Source of the DNA: Ignavibacteriaceae bacterium
Lineage (GTDB): Bacteria > Bacteroidota > Ignavibacteria > Ignavibacteriales > Ignavibacteriaceae
Reading direction: 5' to 3'
DNA length: 46,539 nucleotides
NCBI GenBank assembly: GCA_014860115.1
Contig: JACZKK010000084.1
Coordinates: forward strand, 1-46,539
The notes beneath the pieces were generated by a model. It had not been told where the DNA came from and searched no databases. It worked only from the letters and a program-made list of their open reading frames with translations. The position numbers and the translations under genes were made by a program. This document shows, in pieces, positions 1 to 8,039 of the stretch; position 1 is the first letter of the stretch, and the number at the start of each line of letters is the position of its first letter.

Positions 1-21
1 TTTTTCCCTTATTTGAATTAT

Positions 22-405
22 TTAAATTGCTTTTAAAACTCTTTGCAGCTTTTCCTGCACTTCGGTTGCTATCGGTTTCATCTGATCATTTTCCATTATC
101 CATGTCATCACCATCGGATCAAAAATTGAAACACGTGTCTTACCATCTTTTTCATACACAATTACGTTGCAAGGCAAGAGCAAACCAAGCTCTTCTTCTG
201 TTTGTAACGCTTTGTGTGCTATCGGTGGATTGCAGGCACCAAGTATTGTATATTTTTTAAAATCAACATTAATTTTTTGCTTCAGTGTTTCTTTAACATC
301 AATAGTCGTTAACACACCGAAACCCTCTTTCTTCAATTCAGCAGTTACCTTTTCGAGTGCCTGCTCATAAGTTAGATCAATCGTTTTAGAAAATCCGTAT
401 TGCAT
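22..405 (-). CDS. DUF302 domain protein
   Basis: A 127-residue cytoplasmic protein of the DUF302 family. The diagnostic features are an N-terminal YGFSKTIDLTYEQALEKV-like helix, a central ILGACNPPIAHKAL segment and a GLLLPCNVIVYE strand with one conserved Cys in each of the last two. The biochemical role of the family is unknown; members often sit beside rhodaneses and small sulfur- or redox-related membrane proteins, as here. I place the start at the ATG at 405 because AAGGA lies six bases upstream; a TTG two codons earlier extends the frame but would sit directly on that ribosome site. It is the last gene of a minus-strand cluster with the DUF2892, DUF6132-like and rhodanese genes. The family call is firm, the function is not known. 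Confidence 0.85.
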   Translation of the reverse strand: MQYGFSKTIDLTYEQALEKVTAELKKEGFGVLTTIDVKETLKQKINVDFKKYTILGACNPPIAHKALQTEEELGLLLPCNVIVYEKDGKTRVSIFDPMVMTWIMENDQMKPIATEVQEKLQRVLKAI

Positions 406-431
406 TATCAATCCTTTATATTTAAGAGAAC

Positions 432-644
432 TTATGTTTTGTCTGATTTCTTCAGTGTTGAAAGCTTGAATGGTGCATAAAGCGGACAGAAGCCAACAAA
501 GCTTGTTAGTAAAAACACAACCGCAAAAACACCCAAAACTATTGCGGCAACACCGGTAATTTGATTTGTAAAGTATAGAATAGCAATTAACACAGCCAGT
601 AATATTCTAATTCCTTTATCCATTGATCCCATATTCTTTTTCAT
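432..644 (-). CDS. DUF2892 (YgaP-like) inner-membrane protein
   Basis: A 70-residue protein with two closely spaced hydrophobic helices (about residues 11-29 and 31-50). It begins with the MGSMDKGIR signature and has GFCPLYAPFKLST near the end, both typical of DUF2892. In E. coli YgaP this two-helix domain is fused behind a rhodanese domain; here the rhodanese is a separate gene two positions upstream, so the two products may work together in the membrane. It follows the DUF6132-like gene by two bases, with an AAAGGAAA ribosome site overlapping the end of that gene, so translation is probably coupled. Its substrate is unknown. Confidence 0.85.
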   Translation of the reverse strand: MKKNMGSMDKGIRILLAVLIAILYFTNQITGVAAIVLGVFAVVFLLTSFVGFCPLYAPFKLSTLKKSDKT

Positions 645-646
645 TT

Positions 647-880
647 TTAATTTTCCTTTTTTGTTTCGTCCGGATTTTCTCGGGACGGCGAAATGAATAG
701 TAATTTAATTTGTTTCCAATCTGTTAATATTAATCCCATCAATGATCCGTAAAAAGTGCTGTTAACAGGGCTTCCGGTTATTGCACAACTTCCGTTACAT
801 CCTATAAATTGATAGTAGAGAAAACCACCAAGTGCACCGAGAACTACGGGCAAAAATAATTTTATTTTATTCCAAGTCAT
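647..880 (-). CDS. DUF6132-like small membrane protein
   Basis: A 77-residue protein with two hydrophobic segments. Between them lies a Cys-containing loop, FIGCNGSCAITGSPVNSTFYG, that matches what I remember of DUF6132 proteins (GC..GSC.I...P..ST.YG). The frame is open seven codons further upstream, but the ATG at 880 forms an ATGA overlap with the rhodanese stop codon, so this start is preferred. The two Cys residues four apart could bind a metal or form a disulfide; that is inference. Its position between rhodanese and DUF2892 genes suggests a membrane sulfur or redox function. No enzyme activity can be named. Confidence 0.7.
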   Translation of the reverse strand: MTWNKIKLFLPVVLGALGGFLYYQFIGCNGSCAITGSPVNSTFYGSLMGLILTDWKQIKLLFISPSRENPDETKKEN

Positions 881-1266
881 TTTAAACCTGCTGCGTTCCA
901 TCTTATAATTCCACCCTTTAGGTTGGCAGCATTAAATCCTAGTTTTTTAAGTTTTGCCGCTGCGTTTAGACTTCTGTTACCGGTACGACAGTAGCAGATA
1001 ATTTCCGCATCCTTAAACTTTTTCATCTCATTCTCACTAGCGGCTATTGATGTTAACGGAATGTGATGAGATCCTTTAATTGAACCCTGCTTCCTTTCGG
1101 TATCGGTTCTGACATCAAGAAGAACCACGTTTCGTTCTTTTTTGATTTTCTGCGATGCTTCCTGTGCAGAATAGTGCTTAATCGATTTTATAAGAAAAAT
1201 CTTCCTGATGATGTAAATCCCAATCAGGGCAATTAGTGCGTAGAGAAATATTTGTTCGGTTGCCAT
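877..1266 (-). CDS. membrane-anchored rhodanese-like sulfurtransferase
   Basis: A 129-residue protein with one N-terminal membrane helix (about residues 6-22) followed by a single rhodanese domain. The domain shows LLDVRTDTERKQGSIKGSHHIPL, then the catalytic loop YCRTGNRS with Cys93 as persulfide carrier, and LKGGIIRW at the end. Single-domain rhodaneses move sulfane sulfur between small thiols and proteins. The anchor places the domain at the membrane, most likely on the cytoplasmic side because no signal peptidase site is seen. It starts the cluster whose next gene overlaps its stop codon by ATGA. No clear ribosome site is visible before the ATG. Together with the separate DUF2892 gene it resembles a split version of YgaP. 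Confidence 0.88.
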   Translation of the reverse strand: MATEQIFLYALIALIGIYIIRKIFLIKSIKHYSAQEASQKIKKERNVVLLDVRTDTERKQGSIKGSHHIPLTSIAASENEMKKFKDAEIICYCRTGNRSLNAAAKLKKLGFNAANLKGGIIRWNAAGLK

Positions 1267-1402
1267 ATTATAATTTTTTGTTTTCAGAAGGTTTGATAAT
1301 TGAAAAGCTAAAAGGATTCAAAGAAGACAGAAACCAAATTGCAAGTCTTCTACTAAACCCGTTTGAGGCAAATAGGTCAACACTGGCTCAGAACAGAGAA
1401 CT

Positions 1403-2683
1403 CTATTTTGCTCTTTTCATATATGCGTTATAAGCAAACATCATTATTGCTGCCACGACACCAACTAAACCTATAATCAGAAACACCATTTCTGGCTGAC
1501 CAACCTCTTTTCTTCCATAGCTGTGATATAGCCAGCCGCCAAACGTTCCCCCCAATGTCCAGGCGATTGCAATTGGTAAGAAAGCAAATCCCTGGAACAA
1601 CGCAGCTTGTCCTTTTGGTGCAAGATCGGCAAGGTATTCGTAAAATCTTGGTGCCTGGGTTTGTTCACCAACAGAAAAAATGAATATTGTGGCAATGATT
1701 AATCCAAGACCCACGGTAATTCCGGCAGCGGTTGCGAAGTAAAGCAGAAACCAGCTCAATGCGGCAAAGACAAACCCAATCATAATTGCGGTGGGTGTTG
1801 GAATGTTCTTAGTAAACCTGTTGATAGGAATTTGTAACAGGATAATTGTCCACGCTCCAACAGAAAGAATTAGCTCAATAGGTGCTTCGGGTCCAATGTA
1901 GTCGGATATGTAAAATGGAATCACAATAAAAAATTCCCAGAACACAATCCAGTAAAGCGCAAAGATCATGAGGAAAATCATAAACTTAATATTCTTTATT
2001 ACCGTCCAAAGATTTTTAACTACCTGTGAAATACTCTCTCTCTTTTCTTCAAGTTTGGCTTGTGGTTCTTTGAAGAAGATCAGCGTGACAACAAACATAA
2101 GTGCACAACTTATAGCAGAAACAAGGTAAACAAATTGGATCCCAAATGAATCTCTTACAAGAAAAGCAAGAAAAGGACCGATTGCTGCGCCCATATTTAC
2201 AAGCCAGTAGTAAATTGCATATCCAAGAGACTTGGTTTCTTTTGTTGATGTGAGTGCAACGGTGCCAAGTACACTTGGCTTTATGAATGAACCACCAATC
2301 GCAGTGAAGATCAAAATAAAACTAAGAATTAAAAATAGATTTGTATCGGAATAGTAACCTTCAAAACCAGCAATACCCGTTGAACCGATAAGAAAATAAC
2401 CAATTGCCAGAACAAAAAAAGCAAATGAAAACGCCTTCTTAAATCCAAACTTGTCTGCGAGTGCGCCGGCGAAAATAGGTAGGAAGTAAATCAGCCCACC
2501 AAAAATAGATGAAAGTTGTCCAGCCTCTACCTCGTCGAACTTCAGATGATCTCTGAGGAAAACACTGAGTATCGTAGCCTGTCCATAATATGCGAGTCTT
2601 TCAAAAAGCTCCATACCGTTTGCAACCCAGAACGATGGCTGAAATCCAGTTTTGATCTGAGTAAGCATGCTTGTCTTTTCCAC
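1403..2683 (-). CDS. POT/PTR-family MFS transporter
   Basis: A 12-helix major facilitator of the proton-dependent oligopeptide transporter type. It has the POT signature ELFERLAYYG in helix 1 (Glu25, Glu28, Arg29, with Leu in place of the usual Phe) and a YYWLVNMGAAIGPFL segment resembling the family's FYxxINxG motif. Likely substrates are di- and tripeptides or related solutes driven by the proton gradient, but substrates vary in this family. The reading frame extends to an ATG at 2740, but a GTG at 2683 has AAAGGA six bases upstream, and the product then starts just before the first helix, so I chose it. The length (426 residues) is somewhat short for a POT. It is divergent from the Rnf operon. 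Confidence 0.8.
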   Translation of the reverse strand: MEKTSMLTQIKTGFQPSFWVANGMELFERLAYYGQATILSVFLRDHLKFDEVEAGQLSSIFGGLIYFLPIFAGALADKFGFKKAFSFAFFVLAIGYFLIGSTGIAGFEGYYSDTNLFLILSFILIFTAIGGSFIKPSVLGTVALTSTKETKSLGYAIYYWLVNMGAAIGPFLAFLVRDSFGIQFVYLVSAISCALMFVVTLIFFKEPQAKLEEKRESISQVVKNLWTVIKNIKFMIFLMIFALYWIVFWEFFIVIPFYISDYIGPEAPIELILSVGAWTIILLQIPINRFTKNIPTPTAIMIGFVFAALSWFLLYFATAAGITVGLGLIIATIFIFSVGEQTQAPRFYEYLADLAPKGQAALFQGFAFLPIAIAWTLGGTFGGWLYHSYGRKEVGQPEMVFLIIGLVGVVAAIMMFAYNAYMKRAK

Positions 2684-2980
2684 AGAAGATCCTTTCAAAA
2701 TTTTGAAGAGCAATTTAGGCAAGCAGTTAAACAGTAACAAAAACTCTTTGACAGATAAAAAACGCTGGTAGCATGCCCATTTAATTTTAATAGCCCTTTA
2801 TTTAATCCATAAAAATTTGCACCAATTTTCATTTGTGAAAAATACTTTTTTGCTTTCCTGCTTTTGATAAAAAATTATAGTACAAATTGTGTTTTCGGCT
2901 TAATTATAAGGGTTTTTACTCAATTCTGATGGCATATTTTCTGTCTAAGTCCCATAGTTTTTAAATGGAACAGGTAAAAG
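2684..2980. other. divergent intergenic region, POT gene / Rnf operon
   Basis: About 297 bases of very AT-rich DNA between the divergently read transporter and rnfC. It must hold the promoters of both. I see runs of A and T and several TTTG tracts but no pair of elements I would defend as a promoter, and no convincing FNR-like dyad or riboswitch. Just before rnfC an ATG at 2965 is out of frame with rnfC and is not its start. Confidence 0.4.
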
Positions 2981-4318
2981 TTGAAAAGCAAAACATTTCA
3001 TGGCGGCGTTCATCCGCTGGAATATAAAGAGTTAACAGAAAATTGTGCATTCGAAACAATGCCATTACCGGATGAAATTATTCTTCCTGTATCACAGCAT
3101 CTTGGAAAGGACGCTTCGCCTCAGGTGAAAAAAGGCGACGAGGTACTTTCCGGCCAGCTTGTTGCAAAAGCAGAGGGATTTATTTCAGCACCAATTCATA
3201 CTTCTGTTGCGGGGAAAGTTATTAGTCTTGGAAAAGAAATTACAGCCTCGGGATTTCCAAAAGATTCAATCGTTATAAAAACTAATGGGACGATTGGATC
3301 AGAAAAAATTCTTCTTTCACCGCTTAATCCAGAAACAATTACTCCGGAAGAAATCAGAGCTCGTGTTGCCGAAGCAGGGATAGTCGGACAGGGCGGCGCA
3401 GCATTCCCAACGTACGTTAAGCTTTCTCCTCCAAAGGACAAGATGATTGATGTTGTGATTTTGAATGGATGTGAATGTGAACCATATCTCACACGAGATT
3501 ACAGGCTTATGATTGAAAGACCCGACGATCTAATTTCCGGATTTAAATTGATAATGAAAGCACTTGGAGTTGATCGTGGAGTTATAGGAATTGAGAACAA
3601 CAAACCAGATGCAATAAAATTACTTTCTGAAAAGGTCGTTGACGAAAAAGGACTTGAGGTTATTTCATTAAAGACAAAATATCCTCAGGGCGCTGAGAAA
3701 ATGTTGATCAAAGCCGTAACCGGCAAAGAAGTTCCTCCCGGCAAACTTCCGATGGATGTTGGTGCGGTTATTCAAAATATCGGAACGGCAATTGCAATTC
3801 ACGATGCGGTTGTGAAAGGAGAGGTTCTCACAGTTGCCGCCTTAACCGTTTCGGGAAAAGGAATAAAGATCCCGAAGAATTTATTAGTGCCGGTTGGAAC
3901 ACCAATCCAGAACGTTATAGATTTCTGTGGCGGAGTTACAGAAGATTCAGTAAAAATTGTTGTCGGTGGGCCGATGATGGGTGTTGCTCAGTTTGATTTG
4001 CACGCACCCGTTATGAAGGCTACTTCCGGAATTCTAGTTTTAACAAAAGATGAAGTTGCTGAAAATCCCGAAACACCATGTCTGAGATGCGGACAATGCG
4101 TTGGAGCTTGTCCCTTAAACCTCATGCCAACAAAACTTGCTCGTTATTCGCAGCTTCAAAAGTATGAAGAGGCAGAAGGTGCCGATATAAATGTTTGTAT
4201 GGAATGCGGAACCTGTGCTTACACCTGTCCTGCAAACATTCCGCTTGTTCAATGGATTAGATTAGGAAAGCAAAAAGTATTAGAAATGCAGCGTGAAAGA
4301 GCTGTAATGAATAAATAA
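2981..4318 (+). CDS. rnfC: Rnf complex subunit RnfC
   Basis: The membrane-associated subunit of the ion-translocating ferredoxin:NAD+ oxidoreductase, carrying the NADH/FMN site and two [4Fe-4S] clusters. The N-terminus has the family's FHGGVHP motif. A Gly-rich GIVGQGGAAFPT segment lies near residue 136, followed by the ILNGCECEPYLTRDYRLM region. An SLBB-like part comes next, then two cluster motifs with Cys at 367/370/373/377 and 406/409/412/416. The length of 445 residues is normal for a short-type RnfC without the long Ala-rich tail of proteobacteria. Translation starts at a TTG; an AGG-containing site precedes it and no in-frame ATG is closer. It is the first gene of the operon and is separated from rnfD by a repeat-filled spacer. 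Confidence 0.97.
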   Translation: MKSKTFHGGVHPLEYKELTENCAFETMPLPDEIILPVSQHLGKDASPQVKKGDEVLSGQLVAKAEGFISAPIHTSVAGKVISLGKEITASGFPKDSIVIKTNGTIGSEKILLSPLNPETITPEEIRARVAEAGIVGQGGAAFPTYVKLSPPKDKMIDVVILNGCECEPYLTRDYRLMIERPDDLISGFKLIMKALGVDRGVIGIENNKPDAIKLLSEKVVDEKGLEVISLKTKYPQGAEKMLIKAVTGKEVPPGKLPMDVGAVIQNIGTAIAIHDAVVKGEVLTVAALTVSGKGIKIPKNLLVPVGTPIQNVIDFCGGVTEDSVKIVVGGPMMGVAQFDLHAPVMKATSGILVLTKDEVAENPETPCLRCGQCVGACPLNLMPTKLARYSQLQKYEEAEGADINVCMECGTCAYTCPANIPLVQWIRLGKQKVLEMQRERAVMNK

Positions 4319-4321
4319 TAT

Positions 4322-4404
4322 TGTAATCCCAAACTTGATTCGGGATCTTTGAAATATTATTGAGGTGCTGTCCAAAGGACTCCTTTGGAGAACCAAGTTC
4401 AGCA
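4322..4404. repeat. two palindromic REP-like elements in the rnfC-rnfD spacer
   Basis: The 102-base spacer contains two palindromes. The first pairs ATCCC (4326-4330) with GGGAT (4342-4346) within a larger imperfect dyad flanked by AATATT on both sides. The second is TCCAAAGGACTCCTTTGGA at 4371-4389, a perfect 9-bp dyad around a single C, itself flanked by TGCTG and CAGCA. Such elements are typical of dispersed repeats inserted in spacers. Neither is followed by a T tract, so they are not ordinary terminators. They could stabilise or cleave the mRNA between rnfC and rnfD; that is inference. Confidence 0.6.
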
Positions 4405-4420
4405 TTAAAACAGAAAAAAT

Positions 4421-5410
4421 ATGACAACCGAAACAACAGCAGAACCAAAACAAAAAGTTTATTTTGATCTAACAACGTCGCCGCATTTACATTCAAAGTG
4501 GTCAACGGCAAAAGTGATGTGGTTTGTAAACATTGCTCTTGCACCATCGGTTGCAGCCGCGATCGTTTTTTTTGGAATTTATCAGGCGATCATTATGGTA
4601 ACTGCAGTAGCATTTGCTGTTGGAACCGAAGCCGCGGTACAATCAGTCAGAAAAAAACAAGTCACCTGGTTTGATGGAAGTGCCGCACTTACAGGATTAC
4701 TTCTTGCATTAACCCTTCCCCCAAACTTTTCATTATCAGCCACAGCAATTGGTTCCGTCGTTGCTATCGGATTGGGCAAACAAATTTTTGGTGGACTTGG
4801 TTACAATATTTTTAATCCGGCATTAGTTGGAAGAGCATTTTTGCAAGCAGCGTTCCCTGTTCAGATAACAACCTGGACACAACCAAACTTTGCGGTTGAT
4901 GGAATTACAAGCGCAACTCCGCTTGCAGCCTTGAAGTTTGATAAAATTTTAACTGAAACATCTTCTATGGCGATTGGAAATGTTGGCGGTTCGCTTGGCG
5001 AAACTTCTGCAGCAGCTGTTTTAGTTGGCGGAATATTTCTCATAGTTGTTGGAATAGTTAACTGGAGAATTCCTCTTTCAATGATTATTGGAATGATTGT
5101 CTTCGGAGGAATATTCTGGTTTATCAATCCAGACAATCCAACGCCGGTCTTTCACATTTTTGCGGGAAGCTTTTTGTTTGGAGCGATGTTTATGGCAACA
5201 GATTGGGTAACATCACCAATTACAAATAAAGGTATGTGGATGTTCGGACTTGGCATCTCGCTGATCCTGGTTATAATCAGAATCTTTGGTGGCTTGCCCG
5301 AAGGCGTTATGTATTCAATTTTATTTATGAACGCTTTTGTTCCTTTGATTAACCGATATACAACTCCTTGGGTTTTTGGCGCGATAAAGGCGGAGAAAAA
5401 AAATGAATAA
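4421..5410 (+). CDS. rnfD: Rnf complex subunit RnfD
   Basis: A 329-residue integral membrane subunit of the Rnf complex, homologous to NqrB, with about ten hydrophobic helices. It carries the YNIFNPALVGRAFL motif (FNPA at 131-134) and the flavinylation motif around S164-A165-T166 (TSATPLA). Thr166 is the expected attachment point of a covalent FMN linked through phosphate by ApbE, encoded further down the operon. The usual motif is SGAT or TGAT; here Ala replaces Gly. The ribosome site before the ATG is weak (an A-rich stretch after the repeats). The last bases overlap rnfG by eight nucleotides, so translation of rnfG is probably coupled. Confidence 0.96.
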   Translation: MTTETTAEPKQKVYFDLTTSPHLHSKWSTAKVMWFVNIALAPSVAAAIVFFGIYQAIIMVTAVAFAVGTEAAVQSVRKKQVTWFDGSAALTGLLLALTLPPNFSLSATAIGSVVAIGLGKQIFGGLGYNIFNPALVGRAFLQAAFPVQITTWTQPNFAVDGITSATPLAALKFDKILTETSSMAIGNVGGSLGETSAAAVLVGGIFLIVVGIVNWRIPLSMIIGMIVFGGIFWFINPDNPTPVFHIFAGSFLFGAMFMATDWVTSPITNKGMWMFGLGISLILVIIRIFGGLPEGVMYSILFMNAFVPLINRYTTPWVFGAIKAEKKNE

Positions 5411-5969
5411 AGTAACTCAGATGCTTTTGGTTTTAACTTCGATTGGAATACTTGCCGGAGGTCTTCTTGCAATGGTCAGCGATTGGGCAAGTCCTCTAAT
5501 TGCTGCAAATAAAAAAGCCGAGACAGAGGCAGCAATTTTCAGAGTCCAATCTGAAGGAAAATCTTATGAAAAAATAAAGAATGCTGGCTTTGAAGTATAT
5601 AAAGTAATGAGTGAAAATTCTCTAGTCATCGGGTATGCGCTGGTTTATGAAGGGAATGGGTTTCAGGGAAAAATCAGATTGATTTGCGGTTTAACAGAGG
5701 ATCTTGAAAAAATAAAATCTATGGAAATACTTGAACAGGTTGAAACGCCTGGCCTTGGCACGAAAGTAACAGAAATTCCTTTCACGGATCAGTTTAAAAT
5801 GCTGCAAACTTCTCCAATGGTAAACATGGTCAAAGGTGTTCCACCAGAAGACCCAAATGAAATTCAGGCTATCACCGGCGCAACAATTTCGTCAAAAGCT
5901 GTTGTTGAGATAATTAATAATGGGATTGCCCAAATGAAAAAACTTCGTGATGCCGGAGGTTTGAAATGA
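5403..5969 (+). CDS. rnfG: Rnf complex subunit RnfG (flavoprotein)
   Basis: A 188-residue subunit with one N-terminal membrane helix (about residues 7-25) and a periplasmic FMN-binding domain. The signature ETPGLG lies at 114-119 and the flavinylation motif TGATISSKAV near the C-terminus, with Thr161 as predicted acceptor of covalent FMN. In the family this flavin passes electrons within the Rnf chain. The gene overlaps rnfD by eight bases, with GGAG inside the end of rnfD, and its stop overlaps the rnfE start as ATGA. The tight packing supports equal synthesis of D, G, E and A. Confidence 0.97.
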   Translation: MNKVTQMLLVLTSIGILAGGLLAMVSDWASPLIAANKKAETEAAIFRVQSEGKSYEKIKNAGFEVYKVMSENSLVIGYALVYEGNGFQGKIRLICGLTEDLEKIKSMEILEQVETPGLGTKVTEIPFTDQFKMLQTSPMVNMVKGVPPEDPNEIQAITGATISSKAVVEIINNGIAQMKKLRDAGGLK

Positions 5970-6649
5970 AAAAGCAGGTATCGCTTTCAAAAGAATATTT
6001 AAAAGGCGTTTGGGAAAACAACCCGATATTGATTCAATTGCTGGGATTGTGCCCTACGCTTGCAGTAACAGTTTCAGCAATAAACGGATTAGCGATGGGA
6101 TTGGCAGCCACATTTGTATTGGTTATGTCAAGCCTGCTTATTTCTTCAATTAGAAAAATAATTCCCAACCAGATTCGTATTGCCTCGTTCATAGTTATCA
6201 TTGCAACATTTGTAACCGTTGTTGATCTTGTAATGAAAGCAAAATTTCCTGACCTTAGCAAGGCACTCGGTCCATTCATTCCGCTCATTGTTGTTAACTG
6301 TGTGATACTTGGCAGACAGGAAGCTTTTGCTTCAAAAAATAATCCGGGCAGGGCATTTCTTGACGCAGTAGGAATGGGAACCGGGTTTACCATTGCTCTT
6401 TTGGTGCTTGGTGGAATTAGAGAAATAATCGGCTCAAGAACATTTTTTGGTTTGCAAGTTTTGCCTGATCAGTATGAGCCATGGTTAATAATGATTCTTC
6501 CTGCAGGCGCATTTTTAACTCTCGGACTTTTACTTGGAATATCAAATATGTATACCGATAGAAAAAAGAGAACTGAACACGAATCAATTATCGCTCATTA
6601 TAAAAGAGTCGGTAGAGAAGACATAGCGGAACAACTTGAGGTGAAGTGA
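5966..6649 (+). CDS. rnfE: Rnf complex subunit RnfE
   Basis: A 227-residue membrane subunit with about six helices, homologous to NqrD and paralogous to RnfA. The LIVVNCVILGRQEAFASKN segment around residues 107-125 and the later GGIREIIGSRTFFG loop are family hallmarks. RnfA and RnfE form the pseudo-symmetric membrane core, and a cluster held between them is described for this family. It begins in an ATGA overlap with rnfG and ends in a TGATG overlap with rnfA. The C-terminal tail after the last helix is charged and cytoplasmic. Confidence 0.97.
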   Translation: MKKQVSLSKEYLKGVWENNPILIQLLGLCPTLAVTVSAINGLAMGLAATFVLVMSSLLISSIRKIIPNQIRIASFIVIIATFVTVVDLVMKAKFPDLSKALGPFIPLIVVNCVILGRQEAFASKNNPGRAFLDAVGMGTGFTIALLVLGGIREIIGSRTFFGLQVLPDQYEPWLIMILPAGAFLTLGLLLGISNMYTDRKKRTEHESIIAHYKRVGREDIAEQLEVK

Positions 6650-7221
6650 TGGAATTGTTTATAATATTTATATCGGCAGCGCTTGTAAACAATTTTGTTC
6701 TTGCGTACTTCCTTGGCATTTGTCCTTTTGTCGGAGTATCAAACAAACTTAGCTCTGCAATTTCGATGGGAATGGCAACAACCTTTGTAATGGTTCTCAC
6801 TGCAATTGTAAGCTGGTTATTGTATAACCTGATATTAATTCCGTACAGTCTGGACTTCCTTCAGATCCCATCGTTCATTCTTGTAATTGCCGCACTCGTC
6901 CAGTTTGTAGAAATGGTGATTAAAAGAGTTAGCCAGCCATTATACAGAGCGCTTGGAATTTTTCTTCCGCTGATTACAACCAACTGTGCAATTCTTGGGC
7001 TGGCGTTGTTTGGGTCAATGAGAGAATACAGTTTTGCCGAGAATGTTGTGTTTGGTGTTGGGGCAGGCGCTGGATTTACGCTAGCATTAATTATTATGGC
7101 TGGAATACGGGAAGAACTTGATTTAGCAGATGTTCCAAAACCATTTCGCGGTGCGCCGATAACCCTAATTGTTGCCGGAATATTAGCGCTCGCTTTTATG
7201 GGCTTTGCCGGAATGATATAA
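6649..7221 (+). CDS. rnfA: Rnf complex subunit RnfA
   Basis: A 190-residue, six-helix membrane subunit homologous to NqrE. The NNFVLAYFLGICPFVGVS segment near the N-terminus and LITTNCAILGLALF in the second half contain the two conserved Cys residues of the family; AGIREELDLADVPKPFRG is typical near the end. The frame is open from a GTG at 6646, but the ATG at 6649 shares TGATG with the rnfE stop and has GAGGTG well spaced upstream, so that start is used. An 82-base gap with a good new ribosome site separates it from the next gene. Confidence 0.96.
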   Translation: MELFIIFISAALVNNFVLAYFLGICPFVGVSNKLSSAISMGMATTFVMVLTAIVSWLLYNLILIPYSLDFLQIPSFILVIAALVQFVEMVIKRVSQPLYRALGIFLPLITTNCAILGLALFGSMREYSFAENVVFGVGAGAGFTLALIIMAGIREELDLADVPKPFRGAPITLIVAGILALAFMGFAGMI

Positions 7222-7303
7222 TGGGGTGTTGGTGGTTGGAAATGGGAAGCAAGAAAATGGAAAAAATTATTGTCGTCTGACATTTGACATTAAAGGAGAA
7301 AAA

Positions 7304-8038
7304 ATGATATCACGAAGAAATTTCTTAAAGATTGCAGGATTATCAACTGTTGCAGTTGGAGCTGGATTTACAACCGGCAAATACATTGGCAATAAAAAAT
7401 TAGCTTACTTTGCAGTGCATGGATTTATTCCTGCTGACGAACAAATAATAAGTCAGTTGATCGCCGGATTTAAAAATAAAGTGAAAAGTAATGCCGACCC
7501 AGTTGTTCTTTCTGATGCAAAGATTGGCGAAGCGATAACAAGATTTGACTCGAGGTTGAGAAACAAAGCCTTCTCGAACAGCGGAAGCATTACTTACAGA
7601 CTGAAAAGGCTTGACAATCAAATAGATTCAGACATTATTATTAGCGATACAGAAAACCCGGTTTATTCATTAAATGATTTGAGTTATGGATTTTCAAACA
7701 TCAGAGCCAACATCAAAAACAAAAAGGCGAATTATATATTTAGCGCAGAGTACAACGAGAGAGATTTTCTTTCTTCTATCTTAAACTCAAATAAAAAAGA
7801 AGTTGTTATTAAAAATGAAAACGGACTGGTTGAGAGAATTTCATTAGACAAAAATTATAGAAACATTTTGATTGATGGTCCACAGGGTAAAACAGCGTTA
7901 AAGATTACAAATGGAATTGTGCGGGTGCATAAGTCAACCTGCAGACACGAAATTTGCAAAAACTCAATTACCAATGGAGCTGGAAACATCATTGCCTGTG
8001 CACCGAATAAAGTTTTAGTTAAAATCGAATTAGCGTAG
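7304..8038 (+). CDS. Tat-signal protein with C-terminal NusG domain II, Rnf-associated
   Basis: A 244-residue exported protein. It starts with a twin-arginine signal, SRRNFLKIAG, and a short hydrophobic stretch to about residue 25. The last 60 or so residues form a NusG domain II-like fold. Its markers are ITNGIVRVHKSTCRHEICKN and IIACAPNKVLVKIE, with three Cys that could bind a metal or a cluster. Stand-alone NusG-II proteins next to rnf genes are common, usually about 120 residues. Here about 150 unrecognised residues lie between signal and domain. The start was chosen because AAAGGAG precedes this ATG; an upstream open stretch from 7226 has no ribosome site. Tat export suggests folding or cofactor insertion before transport. 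The apbE gene follows after one base. Confidence 0.8.
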   Translation: MISRRNFLKIAGLSTVAVGAGFTTGKYIGNKKLAYFAVHGFIPADEQIISQLIAGFKNKVKSNADPVVLSDAKIGEAITRFDSRLRNKAFSNSGSITYRLKRLDNQIDSDIIISDTENPVYSLNDLSYGFSNIRANIKNKKANYIFSAEYNERDFLSSILNSNKKEVVIKNENGLVERISLDKNYRNILIDGPQGKTALKITNGIVRVHKSTCRHEICKNSITNGAGNIIACAPNKVLVKIELA

Positions 8039-8039
8039 T

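Noticed and set aside
1236-1433. 65-codon plus-strand frame across the gap between rhodanese and POT genes
   Set aside because: It overlaps the start and end of two well-supported minus-strand genes and has no ribosome site. The 136-base gap itself shows open stretches in several frames but no recognisable protein.
2684-2980. FNR- or CRP-like operator before the Rnf operon
   Set aside because: I found TTGAC and TTTG tracts but no dyad close to the known consensus sequences.
3196-6393. Several 70-140-codon minus-strand frames under the rnf genes
   Set aside because: They are antisense shadows of strongly conserved rnf genes, with no signal of their own.
7226-7303. Upstream extension of the NusG-II protein
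   Set aside because: It has no ribosome site and would place 26 residues before the twin-arginine motif, while AAAGGAG stands before the ATG at 7304.
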